From contig OW203740.1 in the NCBI GenBank assembly GCA_934045075.1, positions 20,659,878 to 20,723,877 on the forward strand: DNA of 64,000 nucleotides, in the 5' to 3' direction. Positions 61,583 through 64,000 of this stretch are shown here, piece by piece. Made by a program: the position numbers and the translations under genes. The notes beneath the pieces were generated by a model. That model worked only from the letters and a program-made list of their open reading frames with translations. It did no database searches and had not been told where the DNA came from. Each line of letters opens with the position of its first letter. Position 1 is the first letter of the stretch. This DNA comes from Yponomeuta sedellus (lineage: Eukaryota > Arthropoda > Insecta > Lepidoptera > Yponomeutidae).

Positions 61583-61789
61583 GCACCATTCGACATTAAA
61601 TATAGCAACACTGCAAAATTACTTAAAAGTAAGGAACACAAACTAAAAAGATTAAAACTAAACTAAAAAAGAATTTAGAATAAAAGTAAACTTTTGGAAC
61701 GAAAACAATCGATATATTAATAAACTTTCCTTATTTCACTTATTGTTTTTTATACGAATAGATAGATAGATAGAAAAAAATTATTGATA

Positions 61790-62485
61790 AAAATGGAAAA
61801 TACACTGATAGATCTTAACCTAGGAGTACAGACGGCGGTCCTATCACTAAAAGTGATCTCTTCCAGACAACCTTTGGATGGACTGAACACCGTCTTACGA
61901 TTCCTCTTCAGAGGCAATTTAAATAATCTGTGACTGCGTCTTTCTCTTTACCGCATACTATTTAAAGTGACTTTGCGGAGTATTTTAAACAGTCGTATTG
62001 TTATAATTTATAAATGACGAATGTGTTTTTTTAACTGTTGCTTATTTGGTAACAAATAATGGTACTACTATTGTGAATGTGATAATTTAGATGGATATTT
62101 GTAATGGCCTAAATGGTGTGCGTAAGTACCAAACTTTCATCAGAAAATCAAATGAAACTTTGACCTATGCAATCACTTAAATATTACGTAGGTATATTAC
62201 ATTATTTCCTCGACCCATATATAATTTAATTATAAGTATGAATTTATACGTATTTATTTCATTATTTATGTATGGTTTAATGAGTTTACATAAATTTTTA
62301 ACCTAGAATTCCTAATTTCAATAATTCTACATTGCACCGACTACCCGTCTCTAATTTCTTTATTGTCTCCTTCTATGGTTTCTTAGAAGAAATTGCTTTT
62401 AGTAATAAGGCCGCCAGTTGTACTATATTTCTATATAATTTATGTCACTGTAATTTCTGTACACAATAAAAAATGTTCTATCTAT
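61790..62485. repeat. Two repeat theta fragments
   Basis: 61790-61890 (-) carries GATCTCTTCCAGACAACCTT; 62400-62485 (+) carries ATAAGGCCGCCAGTTGTACT and GTACACAATAAAAAATGTTC. The DNA between is AT-rich without recognised features. Confidence 0.5.
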
Positions 62486-62489
62486 GTTA

Positions 62490-63440
62490 TTATTACTTAT
62501 TTGTGTAGTTATGTTTCTCCCTTCTTCTGATTTTAAACACCCTCTCCTAAGGTCGGCTGGAAGAGTATTATCTTAGAGATAAGTTGGCCTTTGTAACAAT
62601 GTTATGTAATAATGTTTTAAATTAATGGTTTGCAATAAAGAATATTTTTTAAAGTGCAACACATTTTTGAGTTAATATCTTATAAATTTAAATGTACATA
62701 AATCATATAATCTAATTTAAATAAAATATTTGAGCCAGATCGCTGTCGGGCGGCAGAGTACCAAGAAGGCTGGCGGCGTTGCCTCGTAAATCATTGATTG
62801 ACATTGGATCACCTAACTACTACACCTGACTACCAAGAATTTTAAAACAGTATATTTGCGCTGTTCTGCTATTTTCCTGACTAGATAGGTAATTAGATAA
62901 AATTTACTTAAATAAGTATTTAAAACTAAACATGCGAATAGTATTAAAAATATTAATGAAATAATTCTTCGGTTTATTTGTAGTCTATTGTAGTAAAAAG
63001 CCATTTTGTTACAATACGAGTATGTGTACAGTCTGTTAGCTTTTAGAATATACCTCGGGTACAATATACATATATAGATTTGTCGTAATTCGGACATATT
63101 CATGTATTAGAAATATCGGAACGAATATGACACTTAATTAAATAAACTTAATGAGAAAAGTTTTATACAGAGCAGGAAGTTGTATTACACTTGTGAGCTT
63201 GCGGCGAAATGAAGCCTATTCTATGATATACTCGTATAAACATGCAACATCTCACATCAATTTCACTTATTAGATATTTGGAAAGTGTCTTTTGCAGTAT
63301 ACCTTATGTATATTTTTCCCACTGTGAAAACGGTGAATAATCTTTATGATGCACGGGATTATTTTCATAAATGAAATGTTTTTGTAAAGATTTTATTTTA
63401 CTCCACGCTCGTTGTGTCATTGAAATTTAAATGTAGCATA
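62490..63440. other. Intergenic, no recognised feature
   Basis: AT-rich; no gene or repeat recognised. Confidence 0.4.
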
Positions 63441-63458
63441 TTTTCTGCGAAACGAATG

Positions 63459-63831
63459 AAACGCTCGTGGCCTAGGCGAACCGAGTGATTGGAATCAATC
63501 ACTTGGTTAAGCAACAACAGGCGCGGTCAGGTACAGGATGTGTGAGCATCCCGTGACTACCGCTAGTGGCATTTTTCCGAGCGCTTCCGTGCTTCGCAAG
63601 GCACGTTAAGCCGTTGGTGCCGGCTGTCATATAATGGCAGTCGTTAAGCCATGTCAGAGGCCTTATGGGCGGCTTGATAACTTCTGACAGTAAGGCCCGC
63701 CACTGTCTTACAATCCTCCACTAACCCGGACTTGGCCCCCGTGGTGGAGTATTGCCTAACCTTCCTGCGATGCAGGAAGAGACCCGTGCCGCAGCAGCGG
63801 GGACATACAAGAGTTGATAACGATATTTTCA
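63459..63831 (+). repeat. SINE-beta, full length reference
   Basis: It starts AAACGCTCGTGGCCTAGGCG and contains the 5S-like head (CAATCACTTGGTTAAGCAAC, AGGCGCGGTCAGGTACAGGA, TGTGAGCATCCCGTGACTAC). The body follows (GTTAAGCCGTTGGTGCCGGC, GGCTTGATAACTTCTGACAG) and the tail CATACAAGAGTTGATAACGA. The head aligns by eye with the 5S rRNA segment that carries the A box, intermediate element and C box, so Pol III transcription from an internal promoter is expected. Confidence 0.8.
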
Positions 63832-63864
63832 GCGGACTTTTCCAATAATTTTTCTACGCTGACC

Positions 63865-64000
63865 AAGGTGTTTTTTTGCTTAGCCCGTTAACGTGCCACT
63901 GCTGTGCATACGCCTTCTCTCAGAGAGAGAAAACGGGCTTAATTATCACGCGTGCCCACCGCGGATTGGAAATTGCAAGCGCTGAGCTATTTGAACACCT
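63865..64000 (-). repeat. LINE 3' end, cut by window edge
   Basis: GCATACGCCTTCTCTCAGAG on the + strand is the complement of the GAGAGAAGGCGTATGC LINE end seen also at 24130-24160. It is followed by TTAATTATCACGCGTGCCCA, CCGCGGATTGG. Confidence 0.45.

Overview
The window looks like AT-rich insect nuclear DNA, and most probably from a lepidopteran. That is an inference from the mix of RTE-like LINEs, a Pao/BEL retrotransposon, several tRNA-derived SINE families, a 5S-rRNA-like SINE, foldback elements and long (ACAT)n runs. No intact conserved gene fills the window. The clearest host-type coding sequences are a two-exon THAP zinc-finger gene or gene remnant (33666-35365, + strand), recovered by joining a consensus splice donor and acceptor, and a long leucine-rich-repeat membrane-protein pseudogene (18078-20640, - strand) with two in-frame stops and a frameshift.

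Layout. 1-10300: a mosaic of nested SINEs, LINE tails, foldback repeats, a 556-bp TIR element (5073-5628), a TTAA-flanked insertion (8283-8850) and a minisatellite-bearing insertion (8964-9746). 10304-16857: two perfect 37-bp inverted repeats bound a 6.55-kb block that holds three disrupted RTE-like LINE segments, all on the - strand. 18078-20640: the LRR pseudogene. 20685-33400: SINE and LINE debris, a GC-rich island (23480-24060), a 204-bp MITE (28488-28691) and a perfect 30-bp-arm palindrome (30017-30083). 33666-35365: THAP exons, with an antisense hAT transposase remnant in the intron. 36400-42230: more retroposon tails. 42236-48488: a young, nearly complete Pao/BEL element with 179-bp LTRs and a 5-bp target duplication. 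45755-51590 and 51601-57328: a recent tandem duplication of about 5.8 kb that begins inside the Pao/BEL pol and carries its 3' LTR and downstream repeats. 57330-64000: sparse sequence with SINEs, a foldback, and a TIR element (60892-61581) built of repeated GTATAGAATACC-type motifs.

Working family names used here: SINE-alpha (tRNA-derived, tail with GGTTAGTGCATTAAAAAT), SINE-beta (5S-rRNA-like head), SINE-gamma, -delta, -epsilon and -zeta (tRNA-derived), SINE-eta (shares its 3' end with a LINE). The most unusual signal is SINE-alpha. Every one of its insertions for which I could find target-site duplications carries an internal inversion, several are long palindromes, and one is a tandem trimer. 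This looks like recurrent twin priming or template switching during retroposition. All comparisons were made by eye within the window.
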